Numbered from the stretch's first letter, positions 11,816 to 26,944 are shown. The stretch is DNA of 64,000 bases from Opisthocomus hoazin (GCF_030867145.1 NC_134419.1:77005403-77069402), one strand, 5' to 3'. Notes: a model not told the origin generated them from the letters alone. A program made the numbers and translations.

Positions 11816-14800
11816 CTGAATCGTATCATATACACAGATGCACATCAGGAACCTACTGCTTTGGCTGCTACGTGACCCATCCGGTACTTAATGTGCCGCC
11901 ACTTCAGGACTGGATTTCTCGTGTTACCTGGATCAGTCAAACAGAGATGGCAAAAGGAAGAAGAAAATACTGCATGGAAAATGTTTCGTTTCAGTTTAGG
12001 TGATGCTTTTTCTGGCTAATTCTCCTTTTTAGCACCACCACCCATAACACAGTCGTCATTCAGTCGTGGCAGAGCTCAATGAGCCCCGCTCAGGCTGGCT
12101 TGCTGTGCCGCTTTCCACTGTGCCCTGGCATCTTGTTACCCACAGAGGCAGATGGCCTTTGCGGACGGCCCTCCTGCTCCAGGTCAGGCACCCAGGCGAG
12201 GAGGGAGGGCACGGACTCCTCTACCTTTTATAGAGCTTGTGTCCATTCAAATCAAGATAATAAGCAGCATTCAGTCTCATGCTCCAGGCCGTAAGATGAT
12301 CACCGACAGGTCTCGGAGAAGAATTTTCCCACACAGCCACGCACAGACCCGGTGAGTAGTCTGTGAGCGCTGCGGTTTTCCTGCAGTCTGTTTTCTCCAG
12401 TTTGAGATATTAGCTGCTGGTAGGGACTGGTTAGCACACTGGATGGATCTACAGTCCATTCCAGTATAGGCACCAAAGCCACGCATTAAAGTTGGCAATC
12501 AATCACAACTGATGTGAGCTATTCCAAAAAAATAACTCTGTGCAGGAAGCCACAGAACAGCTGTTACTTATTAATCCTGATCTGATAAACTCAGCAGATC
12601 AGGAAATCAGCATACACAGGCACTAAAGAGTTATAATTAATCTCCAGCAAGTGTTACCAGAACGACTAACCAATGCACAGTTCAGTGCAGAGGACTTCGA
12701 TGCACTTGTTCAACGATGGCAAAAGAGGAAAAAGCCTTTGCAAACACCCACGCGCGCATGTGCACAATGTCCCTTTTAACCACAATCCATTCTAAATCAA
12801 ATGTTAAGGCATTAAGCTGGAAGCATTCGAAACTTCGGAATAAGGTCTGCAAAAACACAGGACTGAATTTGCAGGTCTTTCATTTTTCTGTCTTTTATAG
12901 GCCTTTATGGCGGACCTTTCTCCACAGCCACAAAGACTTTATTTCTTCTTAGTTTATGAAATAAAAGCTTGGACTCTCAGAAATAAAGCAGGAATCTAAA
13001 AATCTGGAATGTAAGCAATGCAGCAAATATAATAAGGCTTGCAATGAAATGCGTAAGCACTGCCAGTGCCGTGACTGTCTTCGAAGACATAAAGGCAGGC
13101 TGCTACACAATGCAGGGGGCACTGAATCAAACTCAAACACATTCCCCATGGAAAAAAAACCTCAAAAAAAATAACAACACAAATTTTAGGTCAAGAATTT
13201 AACCTAAAAATACAGAAAATAGTTCACAAGAAGCAACACCCAAGAGATATTAAGAGGAAGCCTACAGAGGAATGTAGCCTACAGTACGATTATAGGCTTT
13301 TGACTCCGATTCTTGCCATGAGTAAGGATTAGATTTGATTACACAACGGCTCTCTTACTATTAGTAACTTGCTCACTTGCCAGTTGTAATAAAAGCAATG
13401 CATAATACATTTAGTTAATTTTGACACCGGAAATGCAGCCACAGGGCAGTTATTTAACCACAATTATGGAAAAAGACCCATGTTTTGTTATCTTCTAGAA
13501 CGAGATGCAGAGTTCAGTTTGTATTATTCATTATGCATATTCTGTCATTCCCTCTAAAAGCTCCCCTATCGTTACCCCATATAAATAAAACCAAGCAAGC
13601 CTCTAACCTCTACCTCTCAAGCCATGCTTCCAAAGCACGTTTGGTCTCAAGAACGTCAATGTTCAGACTGAACCAAATAACCTTTCAGCAGAATTAACCA
13701 AAACCATTTCTGTACCTGCACTTCTCACACAGGATTGCCTGAAACTTGAGATTTCCAGCTGTCTGCTGTCCTGCTAGGTGGCTAATCCAGCTACAGTGCA
13801 AACACTCACACACACACAATAGCAGAAAGTCAACCTAAGGCATTTGTTCTGGCCAAGGCCTTGCTATATTCCGAGTTGGATGACACCACCACAAAGGGTC
13901 ATAAAAAGACAGCTCTATATGGCAACTGGTAGGACAAGCAGATAATGCACAAGTTGCGATCCCTCAATAAACTACATCAAGGTCTGATTTTAGGATGAAT
14001 AGGATTTGGTAACTTTCCAGAGACACGGCAACTCAATATGCAATAGGTTTTAGAGCATCTCTCCTCTGCACATCAAGCTAAACAGTCATTACATCTAAGA
14101 CAGCTCCCATTCAGCCCTTTTCTTTTCCAAACTGAGTGCCCTATGTACTGGGTTGTGGACTCCTGCTCCTGCTAGTGTTCACTGGTCTAATTAATATGGA
14201 ACGGGAAAAATTAGTAATGCTCCTGTCCCATCCATCTATAACTCCAATAAATCACTTGAGAGATGAAATTTGAACTTTCCTATTCAAAGGAGGAAATCGA
14301 ACATCCATCTCTATTTGTGCAACACATTACATTTGCTTGTACGAACACTCTGCTCACAGCTATTTGCAAGATATTTTGGTGTTCAGATCACTTCCCTCCT
14401 TCTGCCACTGCCCTTCCCCAGCTACAGCTCTGAATCTTTCAGGGGAGCAGATCTGAATTACGCTTGGAGCTCTTCACTTGGCCTTGTCAAAGCTGATACT
14501 CAGATCAAGGAGGATTCTCAGGCAATCAGCAAACACAGGCAAGGAACAGAAGCATGTAAAGACTTTGGCATCTTCAGGTCTATATAATCAGGAAGTTAAA
14601 GTTTTTGGGAACTCCATTATGGAGTTAACCAGTAAATTTTACTTAATATTCAGGTGCCTATGGGTACCTTGTGGCAGCTAGCTGAAGCATGCATATGACT
14701 ATGTTAGCTCTGAAAGGGGTGAGCCTGACCTTCTTTCCATCCTGAGTGCACATCTTCAATGCTTCTTCTGTTTCAGCTTTAGGAGTCCATGCAAGAAACT

Positions 14801-16109
14801 AAACTTTCATTTTCCTTTCTCAGGTGAGCGTGCTTTCATTGGCATCAGCTTGCTGATCTGAACGTCTGCATAATTACTCAAGCACTGCTGTCAGTGCTAG
14901 AGAGACCAGGACCATGATCCTGGGAACCAGGGGAGAGCCCAGACTGCTCCTGCATCATGGCCTTCAGCCATTTCAATTCAGTTGCAAAATACATTCTCAA
15001 CTACTTTATAACATCGCCCTGACCCCACCAAAAATAACCAGAAAGACACACACACACACACACACACACACAAGTCTCTAGTCAGTGTACCAGCTCTGCC
15101 TATCTCCATGGGTTATTCCACAGGAGCAGGTCTCTGCTCCCAGGTCTCGGTGCCATTCCATACAAACTCTTCCACTCCCAAAGGAATGAATGCAGAACTC
15201 TAAATCAGGAAGATGGAAGGGAAAACAGTATTGTGGCTTTTGCTTTTTACTTAGTTACCCTCATTGCAATGGCCATTCAAGCAGACAGGTGAAAGTCCAG
15301 CTCAGTTTCTGATAGGAGGTTTGTTCAAAGCGAGGTATGACAGGACTTCAGCTGCATTGATTTAAAAATAGCGTATCATGCTAACTTTATCTACAATAAC
15401 TGTGGAAGCCTGATGTAGGTGACACTTTAATCTGCTACTAGTCTTCTAACTGATAAATACTTCCCTGTTTCAAATCCTGAGGTCTCTAGAAGGAACAGAA
15501 TCCTGCTGAATAAGGACAGTGTTAACACCTTCACTGACTACCCTGGATTTTAAGGGAAAGGTTCAGATACTGAACCGAAAATGTAACTCTTTTGAGAGCT
15601 CTTTCCTTCTCATTACTTGTGTGGCCGAGATGGAAATCTACTACTGAAACTTTCAGAGAAAAAATGTTTGGGAAGAGAGCTTGAAATGCTGCCATTAACC
15701 TTACCTGTTTGTTTTAGACTGGAATCACAGAACTGTAAATAATTATCTTTACAGAAATCAGACAAAAGGATTGCAAGTACAGGCACCCTTCAAGCCCTGG
15801 GGGTTTTTGTATATCACACAACAAAGATTTTCTCATACCGTAACCAAGTGAAAGGGAGTGTGCACAGTCCCTTCTTTTCTCTGATGTACTACTACAGATT
15901 TATTAATAGTTTGTTTATATTGTTTTAGTGCTTTTTTGTGGCCAGTAAAGGAAGTCTTTCTTTGAAGGCACCAAGACTGACGTCCTTCTGATCTCAAATG
16001 ATGGAGCTGGTATATTGTTGAGCAACTTTTTGCATTGCTTTATTTATTAATTGGTATAGGTAGCTGTAATTATGGTGCTCAAAACACATCATGCTGTGTT
16101 AAGTAAAGG
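11816..16109. other. Gene-poor unique DNA
   Basis: Contains the CA microsatellite at 15.05 kb and a mildly GC-richer stretch near 12.07-12.36 kb. No gene recognised. Confidence 0.7.
15046..15072. repeat. (AC)n microsatellite
   Basis: Thirteen and a half uninterrupted AC units. Confidence 0.98.
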
Positions 16110-16740
16110 CAGACTTTTTTTCGGAAGTCTTTCCAGGTGGAAAGGCCTCCTTGGGAAATTTGCGGTAACCATCCATGCCCTAAGATAGCGTGCGTATGCG
16201 CACAAAGTGCCCTCTCTGTGCCTCCCGAGGGGTGGGCTGTGTTGAGTTACGCAAAAGTTTACACCAGCACCATCTACTGGAAGTTGCCCTCGGTCCGTAC
16301 CACACCGCGGATACCTTCTACGCATCAGAAAGGCGATGAACAGAAGAGTAGTGACGATGATTTCAAGGGGCGGACATTGCCCGCTGTTGTATGTGATGCT
16401 CAGAGGGCCCTCACGAAGTCAGTGCGGCATCGGACACTCTCCTGGTCCTTCAGCTTACTGGAACGGAAGAGACAGGAGCACATCGCCCTTCCTGAGCACA
16501 GGGCGAGAGGGAAAATCCTTGTTTTAACTACAGAGGAATGCGGGCTAAGATCGAGGTGGTACCAGTGTGTTCGTGGGAGGCAAGGAGGAAGCGTCGTCGC
16601 ACCAGATGATGTGGGAACATTCAGCCCAGCTCGTGGCATTGGTACCTTGTGGGTTTGGTTCTCTAAGAGTTCTTGCGCTACGCTTCCCTTTTGTTAAACA
16701 AACACAGGACGCACTTTCCTCCAACATAAAACTTGTAAAA
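16110..16740. other. CpG-retaining patch with a 186-codon open frame
   Basis: An abrupt 0.6-kb block is much richer in CpG (for example GCGTGCGTATGCGCAC, CCACACCGCGG, GTGCGGCATCGG) than the AT-rich flanks. It holds an open plus-strand frame (16137-16697) and overlapping minus-strand frames. The translation has no domain I recognise and no splice or promoter support. Either a young insertion that has not lost its CpGs (for example a solo LTR or unknown repeat) or an orphan CpG island. Confidence 0.4.
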
Positions 16741-16809
16741 CACTATGAGATCAAGGATTTAAAAAAAAAAACCTAACTAAATCAAAAGACTCTGTGGAGA
16801 GACCCTGGG

Positions 16810-16925
16810 AACAAGCAACAGACTTGGGTTCTGCTCTGGCTCCCCTAAACACACCTGTGATCTCAGAAGAGTCACCGAAACTCTGTGCCTAAAAATCTGC
16901 CTTATGTAAAGGAGTGAAGGCAATA
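16810..16925 (+). repeat. Possible MIR-like SINE remnant
   Basis: ACTTGGGTTCTGCTCTGGCT, then TCAGAAGAGTCACCGAAACT, CTCTGTGCCTAAAAATCTGC and TTATGTAAAGGA mimic the MIR order tgggttc...ggctctg, gcaagtcacttaacctctctgtgcctcagtttcc, tctgtaaa. It lies directly after the CpG-rich patch. Confidence 0.5.
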
Positions 16926-19900
16926 GGATGTAGATCCCCAAATGCTGAACCTTACAGCTTCACTAAATAAAACAGGTTACTCGCAGTCTCTTGTTCCAAA
17001 GGATCACTCGAAGAATTAAGATGGACGAAGGAAAGCGCGGTGGAGAGGTATTCAAAATTCTCACGCTGTATATCTATAAACATATCGCTACCACCCAATT
17101 TAAGGGATCTAGTCCTGCTGAAAACTTGCATTCCTCTAGGACAAACTGTCCTCCATCTAAAGCTTTTCCATTAAACTCAAAGGCAGGAAGGGTGCTTTTT
17201 AATGACATTCATCTATCTGTATCTCGGTCCTTAAACAACTGTAGAAATCTCTTTTCTGTGTGAATAGAAGCAGGCTACAGAATATTTGTAAATGCACACA
17301 AGCAATACAATACACAATTCTGTTCTATGCTTTGCAGAAGTGCCATCCTCTCAGGTGGAATTATCAGGATTAATTTAAGGACCATTAAAGGACAAAGCCC
17401 TTCTTAAAAATGGAACCAGACCAATTCATCTCTTGGTTGCCAAGAAATGCATTTAGGAAAAATCAGCTACTTTGCGTTTAGAACATGAGATAATTTAGTA
17501 ATGTCAACATCCAGCAAAATGGACTGCAGTGGTAAAGTGACTACCCCCACGGTGTAATTAAGACTCACCCCTTAAAGGTTACAAAGCAGATACACCTGTG
17601 TTTCACTGGGGTTGACTCCACTACACTGTCCATTTTTTTTTTTTTTAAGAACAACAGCAAACCATGTCAGACATCCTGCTTCTAGGAGACAATCTCTATC
17701 ATTCAGTTAAATCTGAAACAGCAAACAGGGCATTTAAAGCAAGGAAATAAAAAATTGCAGTTATTCACCTTTCCTCACACAAATACCTCAAAGCACATAA
17801 TACAATCTACAAAACATCAAAGAATCAATTTGCAGAGGTTTAAATAGGTGTACACCCACACAGGAAAAAGTCATGAGAATTGCACGGCTCTTTTACTAAA
17901 TTTACCAGTTTTTATTTGCAGTATTTTGAAGGCTTTTTGTTTACTTAGGGTGATTATTCATTATTTAAATTCTTTGGGGAAGTTTTTTCCCCACAGCTGT
18001 AATAATATATGTTAGCTCTTCTATTTCCACTAAATCTTTTCTGATACAGGTTGATCAGAACCAAGTAAAGCAATTCAGGCAATGCTGTGCATAGAATCGA
18101 TATAAGACATTATAATAGTTCAGTTTTACTTTTATGCATTTCTGAAAACAGCCTTCTATTTAGCTATGGAAAGGTTATCCATTAATCTTCTTACAGGGAC
18201 TTCTGCGTCTTTTTCCTGAGGGTCTGGAATGAATTTAGAAACTACCTGTGTTCTATGCCTATGGTTAGTTATAATGATTCTTTGACATATGATTTAATGC
18301 AACTTTAACACCTAATTTTATTTCTTTTATGACATCTAAACACCAATGTGTATCGTTCCCTCAAAGTTTCAGCTCCTCTAGTCTTCAGTGAGCAGCTACT
18401 TTGTTTCATCTGTAGATATTAGCATTATTTATTATTTTGTTCACACTATATCCTGAAGGTTAAGAGATTGAATAAGACATGATACGAATCTTCGGGATAC
18501 ATCTCTGCTAATTTTTTGTCACAGTAGAAGTTGACTGTTGTCCTGATGTTTGGGGTTTCTTTCCAGGTTAAAAAGTAGTTGCAAAAAAGGAAAAAAAAAA
18601 TTGCTCTCTCCCTGACAATATAGTTATTCTACCAGCTTATCATAGACATTTGAAAGTCCAAATTTATAAGCTAAACTAGTTAACCATAACAAAAAAATTC
18701 TACTAGACTAGAAAGGGATTATTTTCAGAGCAGCTATATTTTTCCCAAATGTCTTACAGCACAGTTATCAGCTGGTTGGAAACAGGAGTTTTCCCCAAGA
18801 AGTTCTTTAAATTTTAAGATAGAAATATGAACTTTTCATCCACACCCCAAACATTTAATTTTCAATGAAGAGGACCTTGATGGTGCTATTGGGAAGGCTG
18901 ACAAAAGTTGAAATTTTCCAGTGGAAAACAAACTGCTTCTGCACCGATACAGACAAGATTTTGTCAAGAAAAGAAAAAGAGGGAATTCTTCACTAACAGA
19001 ACATTTTACATCATTCCTACTCATCATTTCAAGTGATATCCCTGTACCAACAACAGGCTTATTTAAACACTTGGGTGTTTACTTAAAGGTACGCACAAGT
19101 TTTACTGAGTGCCCACAACGTGGCATTGTACCCAGCAGGTAGGAAAGAAGGTATTTTATTTAACAGTTCAGACATTTAAATGTTGAAGTCCATCTAGTTT
19201 AGCTTATCTGTTGTTTTTCAATATTTTTTATTTCAGCTCTGTCATTTTTTGACTTTTCAATAACCAGCACTGCCTCTGTGCCTTACTCTCTGCCACTCTT
19301 GCTTTTGATACATTTGAAATTATTTCTTGTTTATCTTTCTATCTTCAGTCATTTGCTCTTCAATTTCCTTCTTAGTCTTGCTTGACTTTTTCCTGTAATA
19401 GTTTGTTCTTTCTATTGGATCCATTTGGGCAGGGTTTCCATTTTCTCTATTTGGCTTGAATAACCTCTTAAACTTTACCAGCAGAAGAAAAATCTGCTAT
19501 TCTGACGGAGCAATTAAAATTCTTTAGGCACGTTAATGAAAGGACACTGACAAGTGACTGAGCTATATATAATCATGGCCTTTTAGAAAGCATCACCAGA
19601 AAACCAGTAAGATAAATTCACTAATACTAGGTCTTTTAAATCCCATTAGAGAGCAAAGTCTATGAGATAGCCTGAACATCGCATCAGGTCATCCAGGTTC
19701 TTTTCTGGTCTCATCTTCATGATGAGCTTCTCATTGCCACACATGAACTTTCCAGATGAGATTCACTCAGCTGATTATTTCCCTGGGGGAGGGGAAGAGC
19801 ACTGCCATAATTAGCAATCTACTTTGATATGAAATAAATATTAATTGCCTTTTTCAATATGAAGGTGTGTGCACCCTTGCCTTATACTATCAACAAGAGC

Positions 19901-22900
19901 CACATTTCCCCCCCCTCTTTTTTTTTTTAATCTGAGTTGTTTGTTTTCCTTTTGTTATTAAACAGGCCTTAAACTTGCCCAGGCAACATCTCATAGTTAA
20001 AGGTTTGTATTGTGCTATTATTGAGAAAGACCTGGGTTTTTAAATTCCTTTCAAAGCAGTTTCAATGTGGCTGTGCAATAGAATGTCTCAACGTAAACAA
20101 CCGGGCATTATATCGTATTTTTATGTCTTCCTTACCCATTATGCTTGCTCTGTTTCCATGAAAGAGGGAGTTTATCTAGCAATGATAAATGTTCTGGTCA
20201 GAAACAGATGCAAAGCTAGGAAGTGCTCAGACTCGAGACATCACTCAGCCTACTATTCTGATCAGCAATTCCGGATCCAAAAATTCATCATACGCTTCAT
20301 GATCTACTTTCAGTACACAGGATGCAGTTTATTTGCCTGGTGAGTACATTTCAGGGGAGCACAAAGTACCTAATCAAGACTGTACCAAAGTATAAAGCGC
20401 ATAAACTGATCTCTGTAAGAAGAGACATGAAAATTACGATAGCTGTCAGTTATGTCACTTAAAGAATGACTCAAAAACACTCAAGCACTGTGGTGATGAG
20501 GATGATATAAAATTCACCAATGAACAGAAAATCAAGTCATATCCTCTATCATATACAATTAATATTTTAAACTAACAGTTTGCGGTGAATATCTGTTACT
20601 TACTATTGAAAAGGAAAACAAACCTAGCATCTCTCTAACAGATTAAGCCTTTTTCTCTTCTGCTTTCTGGTTCGCAACAACCATAATAGGGAACGATATT
20701 TATCCCATATTTTTCAATTTTCTCATTTCTAGAAAAATCCATAGGATTATATTTCTAAAATAACAACTAAATGTAAAGATTCACTTGATTTCCTTAAAAG
20801 TAGACCAAGAGTGGATAACTATATACAATATCTATTCATCATAGTATTTTAAATTACTTACTAAAATGTTTGAGAAACATGGACTTACTCCGATAAAACA
20901 CGTATCTGGAATTAATCTAACAAGTGGCTGTCAGTACTGCTCAGCACTTAAGGGATAAGGCACCACTTCTCAGGAAGTCAGAGAGATGGCTTTCTGAGAA
21001 AGCAATTAGAAGGTATCAGTGTAAGGGAATGATTAATATTAAGGATGGGAAAAGGGGCATGGGACTTCGCCTTGGCGTGAGAAGCAGGGATGGAAGAAGA
21101 AAAACATACTGCAGGGAGAAAATGAAAGTTGTCATTTCCAGTCCAGTGCTGTTTTTCCTCAAGTGGACCTATTTTTTTTTTTTCTCCTGTATCATGTTTT
21201 CCTTTTAAAAATAGTAAAGAAGTTTCCTTACACAACATCCACGGAAATCACCTTCCCGTAAGAAATCTCAGGAATACAACATTAGCTTTTCATCTTTTCC
21301 TCTTCAGTAAGAGAGTAATGGCAACCTGGCAGAAATGCGAGGCAGGCATGAAAGCCTAGGGAGGATTTTTTTCTTGTTATCATACCATCTCATCTGAAAT
21401 AATTCCAGGATTCAAGCCAAGATCTTTGACACGAGTATTTGTAACATTCAGCTAAAATACCAAACCAAAATGCAGTGAAGCTCTGTTTGCTAAGTCAGAA
21501 ATCCTCCTGTGGCGTTTCTAGATTCATCTGTCTTCAGAAGATGAAAGAAAAAAAGAAATCCAGAAGTTTTTCTGAACTGATACAGCTTCAGGATTGAGTG
21601 TAATCTGTAGACAGAACGTTTTTGCAAGGCTTTTTATCCCTGACATGGCAGCCATTTCACTTCAATGTTCTATTTCTGTAGCCACGGGGGATATTTAAGT
21701 TTGCTAAAACAACCAAACACATTCTTCAAAACAATACAGTGGGTTTTTCTTTTGAAAGCAAAGCTAATCAAATGCAGCATCCTGTGCTATTGATGTCAGC
21801 CAGCAAGCCACTCATGGCATTACTAGATTCTCTGCTTTTAGGCCAACAGGCGTATTATGGACTGTTTTCTCCATCTGTTCTCAAAGCGAATGCCAAGATG
21901 GTCAAGGTGTCAGAACATCCCACTGAAAACCGGATAAAAGCAGTGACCTGAGCTGCCGTGCCAGGACTGGAGTCTTTGCAGAGACAAAATCTGTAGAAAA
22001 AAAATATGACAACAAGTCTAGAACACATTTATTAGACAATTCAATAGGAAAAATCCTGGATGGACTTTGAGGCTTTCAAGCAGAGTTTGCAACTCAAATG
22101 AATCAATGAAATTTAAAACTAACAGTGAAAAGCACCGATTCTTTTACAAAGCAAAGTTAAAAGAAGAAATTGTGTGCTTATCAGTGCCAATGAGTAAACC
22201 TGAGTTCTTCAAATGCATTTTTAGAGCTGGTGTTGGTCTACCACAGAGGCATCCCATTGCCCCAGTGAAGAGAGAATCTGAATACTGTATTGAAAACAGC
22301 ACAGGACCACTGCCTGTGACACAGCACCCTCCACAAACCTACGCAGCCCCAAAAGCACTATCCCCCCAAAAGTAAAAGGTGCGGTCAAGAAACAGGTAAC
22401 ATGACCAAACAGCACTGGTAATTTCTTTGAAGAAATGTTAGCCTCCCACACGGCTACAGTCACCTTTTTCTAACCTGACATTAAAGATTTCCTCATGAAG
22501 GAACAAAAGAAGAAAGTGGAAGGAGAGGTATAAACAGGATGGGTAAACGAGGTGACTTCGACCTTGAGAGGATGCAAGAAGGGAAAAGGAGAAATGGCAA
22601 AGGAGGGGGTGACTGATGTGGACATAGTACAAGAAACTGCTGGCAACAAACACCCTTTGACGGAAGTAAAAATCACTTCCCACAAAACCAAGCACAGGTT
22701 TGGGAAAAAATCTCTCTTGAGAGCAGGCTGAAGGAAATTCTACTTAAATAAGAACAAGTACCTGGAAAATGGAAGCCAGGAAAGAATGATGAGATGTACA
22801 CCTATGTGGATGTGCACGCATATCCTTGCTCTCTATTCGTACTCACTTTGTAGAGGCTCCTTCTCAGCTTTGGAATGTGCCACCCTCTTTGCCTGGCCTG

Positions 22901-25900
22901 GAGAACACCACAGATCGAGCACAGAGGGTAGTGCAGACAGAGCACAGCTCAGCATTCAGTGCTCACCCTTCCATCTGACGTGTCACCTCTAAGAAGTCAG
23001 GAACTGAGCATGACCTGGCTAAGTTTTGCCTTCCTGGGGAGCCCAGCCAGCCCAGCTGAAGCTATCAGACCAAGTCCCACCTTCCTTTGAATCCAGTTGT
23101 CTAGTGCAGTAGCTTCCTAGAAACGTCCCTGGCTAAGCCAGCCTTACTGACCATGATTTCATGTCTGTGGAAAGAGGCACCTGCACAGGAGAGGTGGTTG
23201 CTACAAAAGCAGACACCACCACATCCCACTCCACTGAAGACGGCAAGCACCGCACAGCCAGACTTGCAGGGCTGTCCATCTCTCCCTCCCTCCCTTCACT
23301 GTAGCAGGTAGGGCCAGTGTCTGGCACCTCATCACAGGTGGCAAAACTCAGTTTTACCAGTGCTGCCAGAAGACCTGGATGAGTTCTGGACTACAGTATC
23401 CAGAAAAACGTTTTAACTGGTTGCAAAGACTAGATCTTCCAGGCAAGCACTGGCGTTTTCAGTGAGTTGTCTTCTATAGCGACAGTTAGAAAACGCCTGT
23501 GGACTCAAAGCTTCCATTTAAATGTAAAGCACTGCATTTCCCTCACTGACCAGAACAGGCTGTTGTGATTTGTGTATTAAAGCCTTGTGTTTTCCACCTA
23601 TCGAGTGCATAAACAACAGTTTAACCTTTATCCCAAGCCATGTACACTCTCCGACTCCTAGAAAAATGAATTCATGTTTAGCAGTCAAATCAGTATCAAC
23701 CTGACCTTTAAACACATCAGTGTTTCTTGGAAAAATATTATTGCTGAGATGCCTACTGCGGTAAACAATATTAGCTGCTCCAACCCATTGTTGAGCCATG
23801 CTGTGCAGAGCCTTATCAAAATAAGAGGGTGGAAATCAGCGGGGACCGCAGATCTTCTGACAAACTCCACAGGATATGAAGAACAATGTAAATGTAACAG
23901 TACTGGCAGATATATTTCTATATTACTGTTCCAGAGATAACAGCTAAGGTGAATCATTTCCCACCACCTACAGTACTGAATTATTTCAAATTCTGAAGGG
24001 ACCATATTTATTTCATTGGTAGGTAGCAATTTACTTAGCTGAAGATCATTATATTTATGTGTCTGTGAAATCCTCACAATAATTATATATTTGAGCTGTC
24101 TCAGAAGTGCTATATATATTCTCATTAGTCATGTACTTCCAAGGATATTATCATTTTTTTTTCCTTCAACAACCTTTGCAATCTGAGCGTGAAGTACTGC
24201 ACTGCATATGAACCTCGATTCTTATAGTTTTCTTAAACTCCAGTTTAATCAAACAGCAGGGTGGCCTTTATTCAAATGCAAATGCTAAGTGTGCTATGAA
24301 ATATCTTCATTTCCTTAAATGACTGCACTGTAGAGCTTATTTAAAACAGACCGCACTGTGCAACAAAACAGAGGAGGACATGGGAAAAAAGTCCTCCGTT
24401 TGATATTACTTCTGCAAAACTTTTCCAAAAAAGGTCATGAAAACGTTTGGAGCAGGGTAAGGAGATAAAGGCAAGGGGATTCCTTGGTTCCATTCCTATC
24501 TTTGCCAAGTAGTTAATTATACCTCTCCAGGGTGGAGAGAGGTCCATTTATTCTCTTCACTGCACTTCAGAAGTCTCATGTGAAAAATATTTGCAAAACA
24601 CAAAACGTTGTATGAGTCTAAATGCAAGCGGTAGTCTATGTAGCTAGAGGCTAATAAACCCAATGACTATCATTCCTTGGAGTTGCAGTACACACTGATG
24701 TTAAAACTTACAGCCCTCAGACCTGGTTGAGAAGATCACACTTTCCTTTACCCTGGAGCTTGTTACCCTCTGCAATGTTTCTGCAAGATCACCAGGTAAT
24801 TTTTTTTTATTCTCTCCTTTTTAAATGCAACAACAAGCAGAGGTGCCAGGCTGACGGTCCTGGAGACTGAAGGTCCCTGTCTGTGATTAATGTTAACACT
24901 CCACTGTTTTGCAGGAAGCTTGAGCCAAAGAAACCCAAGAGCTTTAAAAATATTAATCACTCGCATCACTACTCTTATTCTGCCTAGCTTATTTATTTGA
25001 ATACCTCCCACAAGCTGTAAGAAAGTGGCCTCACTTGTATTTTCCTCTGCTATCCTCGCCAAGACCAGATAGGCTTTATAGTTTCTTTCTCCTGCTTTGG
25101 CTGATGGGTTTTTCTTTTTCCTGTTTGAAAATAACTGGGTATAAAAAGTTGTAACATAGAACAATTACTCACTAGCCTTAGACCTACCAAAATGACAAAT
25201 TACAGTTAAAATAAACAACAAGACTCCACATCGTATCTCATGCGTGCAATGTAGTAAGTGACAGTGGAGAAAGCAGGCACGGCCACTGTGAGCTTGTCAT
25301 AGCCCAGCAGCAACGGACTACAATTACCAGAACCAGGAAGGAAAAGGTTAGAGGCTAAGTTCTGCCTCAGACTGTATAAGCAAAGGTTCAAGCAAAGACG
25401 AACAGTTCTCACTGCTCTTGCTGGCTCGGGAAATTGCGTGGCGAGGGAGATGCTGAGGAATAATTTGCCGCGCTCTCCAGGGCGTTGCTAGCACCCACAG
25501 TTACGCTGGCAGAGCACACTGCAGCCAGAGACCACTGTCCTCCGAGAAGCAGCGTGGTTAAGGCACAGGCAGGCAGGCAAACGCAGACCAAGCACTACGC
25601 GGTCGGCAGTGCAGTAAATTAAAATGAAAGCAATTTCAGTGAACAAGAACATCAAGAGACGTTCTGGCTTGAAACATCAGCTCTTCTTGCTCATCAACCC
25701 ATCGCTGCAGTAACACTCATTCTTCCCTTTGCCAAATACCCTCCTTAGTGCAGGCATTTGTCATGAAAATTAAAACTCTTCCTGTTTTTCAAAGAAGAGT
25801 TTCAGATCGGATCACTGAACAATCAATTAAAAAAGCATAACTACAAAGTTTCCTGTAAAAAAAAAAACAAAAACAAATGTCAAGAAGTAACCGACTTTGA

Positions 25901-26944
25901 GGAGCTCATTGCACCCCTCACCTTATACATCTATATGTATGAGTATATAGATTCAGACACACGTGATCCCATTGACTTCCGTGGGGCTGCTTCCACAAAT
26001 AAGCAAGGAGTGCAGCTACTCACAGGATCTACCATTTCTCTTCAGGTGAGGACCTGTTCCCACCAAAGGCACAGGACTTGGGTTTTGTGGATTCTGGTGG
26101 TTTGTTTGTTTGTTTTACACTCCACCATTGTGAAAACAAGCATTGAGCAAATGTAAATAAGCATGACTTGGCAAACAGACATACCCATTGTGCAACTCCT
26201 CCACAGCAAATTAATAAGCCTAAAAGACTTTCACAGTTTGAAACCGTGCTTCCTAATCTATGATTGCTGCCACGTTTCTTTTATTATGATATAAAATAAA
26301 CATCACACCTCTAAACTTTTCACTTTGCTAATAAATCAGCTCAGAGGGGATGACTCTCATGAGAGGATCGTGCCTGTGGTTAGCAGAGTCCCATAGATGC
26401 ACAAGAGATGCAATTACGTTAGAATAGCCAATTCTACAGCTCTGACACGGCTTATTATTTGACTAGCAAACAAGGAACTTTTTCAACTTAATTGCAGCCT
26501 GGCTTTTCCACCACTGATCTTTTCCATCCTTCTTTCCTTTAACTTTGGCCTTCATAGAATTCTGTTTTATTTTAATCCTTCAGCTGTTGTTGTGCCCGTT
26601 TTTTGGGTCTCTGTTTTGTACTTGCTATGGATATGCATACCTTCAGAATGAGGTAAGCAGCAGTTGCCAAGATTTACCCCATCACAGCTCACTTGATAGA
26701 AATCTGTGATTCAGATTAAAATAATTTGCAGCATTAATTTGAGCCATGCACTGATAAAGGTTCTTAATTGTAGCGGTGCAACGCCCCTGACACCTATGAA
26801 ATCATTGAGCCTCTCGCTGCAATGTTTATTTCTGGATGCATCTTCAGATGGTAACGTTTTTTGTCTCATACTGTACATGTGTTTGATAAGGAATTTAGAA
26901 CTACAGAGGGCAGCACTAGATACATATCAGTAACGATCTGCATG
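16926..26944. other. Gene-poor unique DNA
   Basis: Ten kilobases of AT-rich unique sequence. Stretches near 17.88-18.0 and 19.8-19.9 kb, rich in TTTAAAT and TAATTG cores, have the look of constrained non-coding DNA, but this cannot be shown without alignment. The longest ORFs (146 and 133 codons, minus strand) have no family features. Confidence 0.65.

Noticed and set aside
23685..24125. 146-codon minus-strand ORF with hydrophobic segments
   Set aside because: AT-rich DNA makes Leu/Ile-rich frames by chance. No motif, and no start context or exon boundaries.
24763..25164. 133-codon minus-strand ORF
   Set aside because: No domain or splice signals, and repeat-free AT-rich background; treated as chance.
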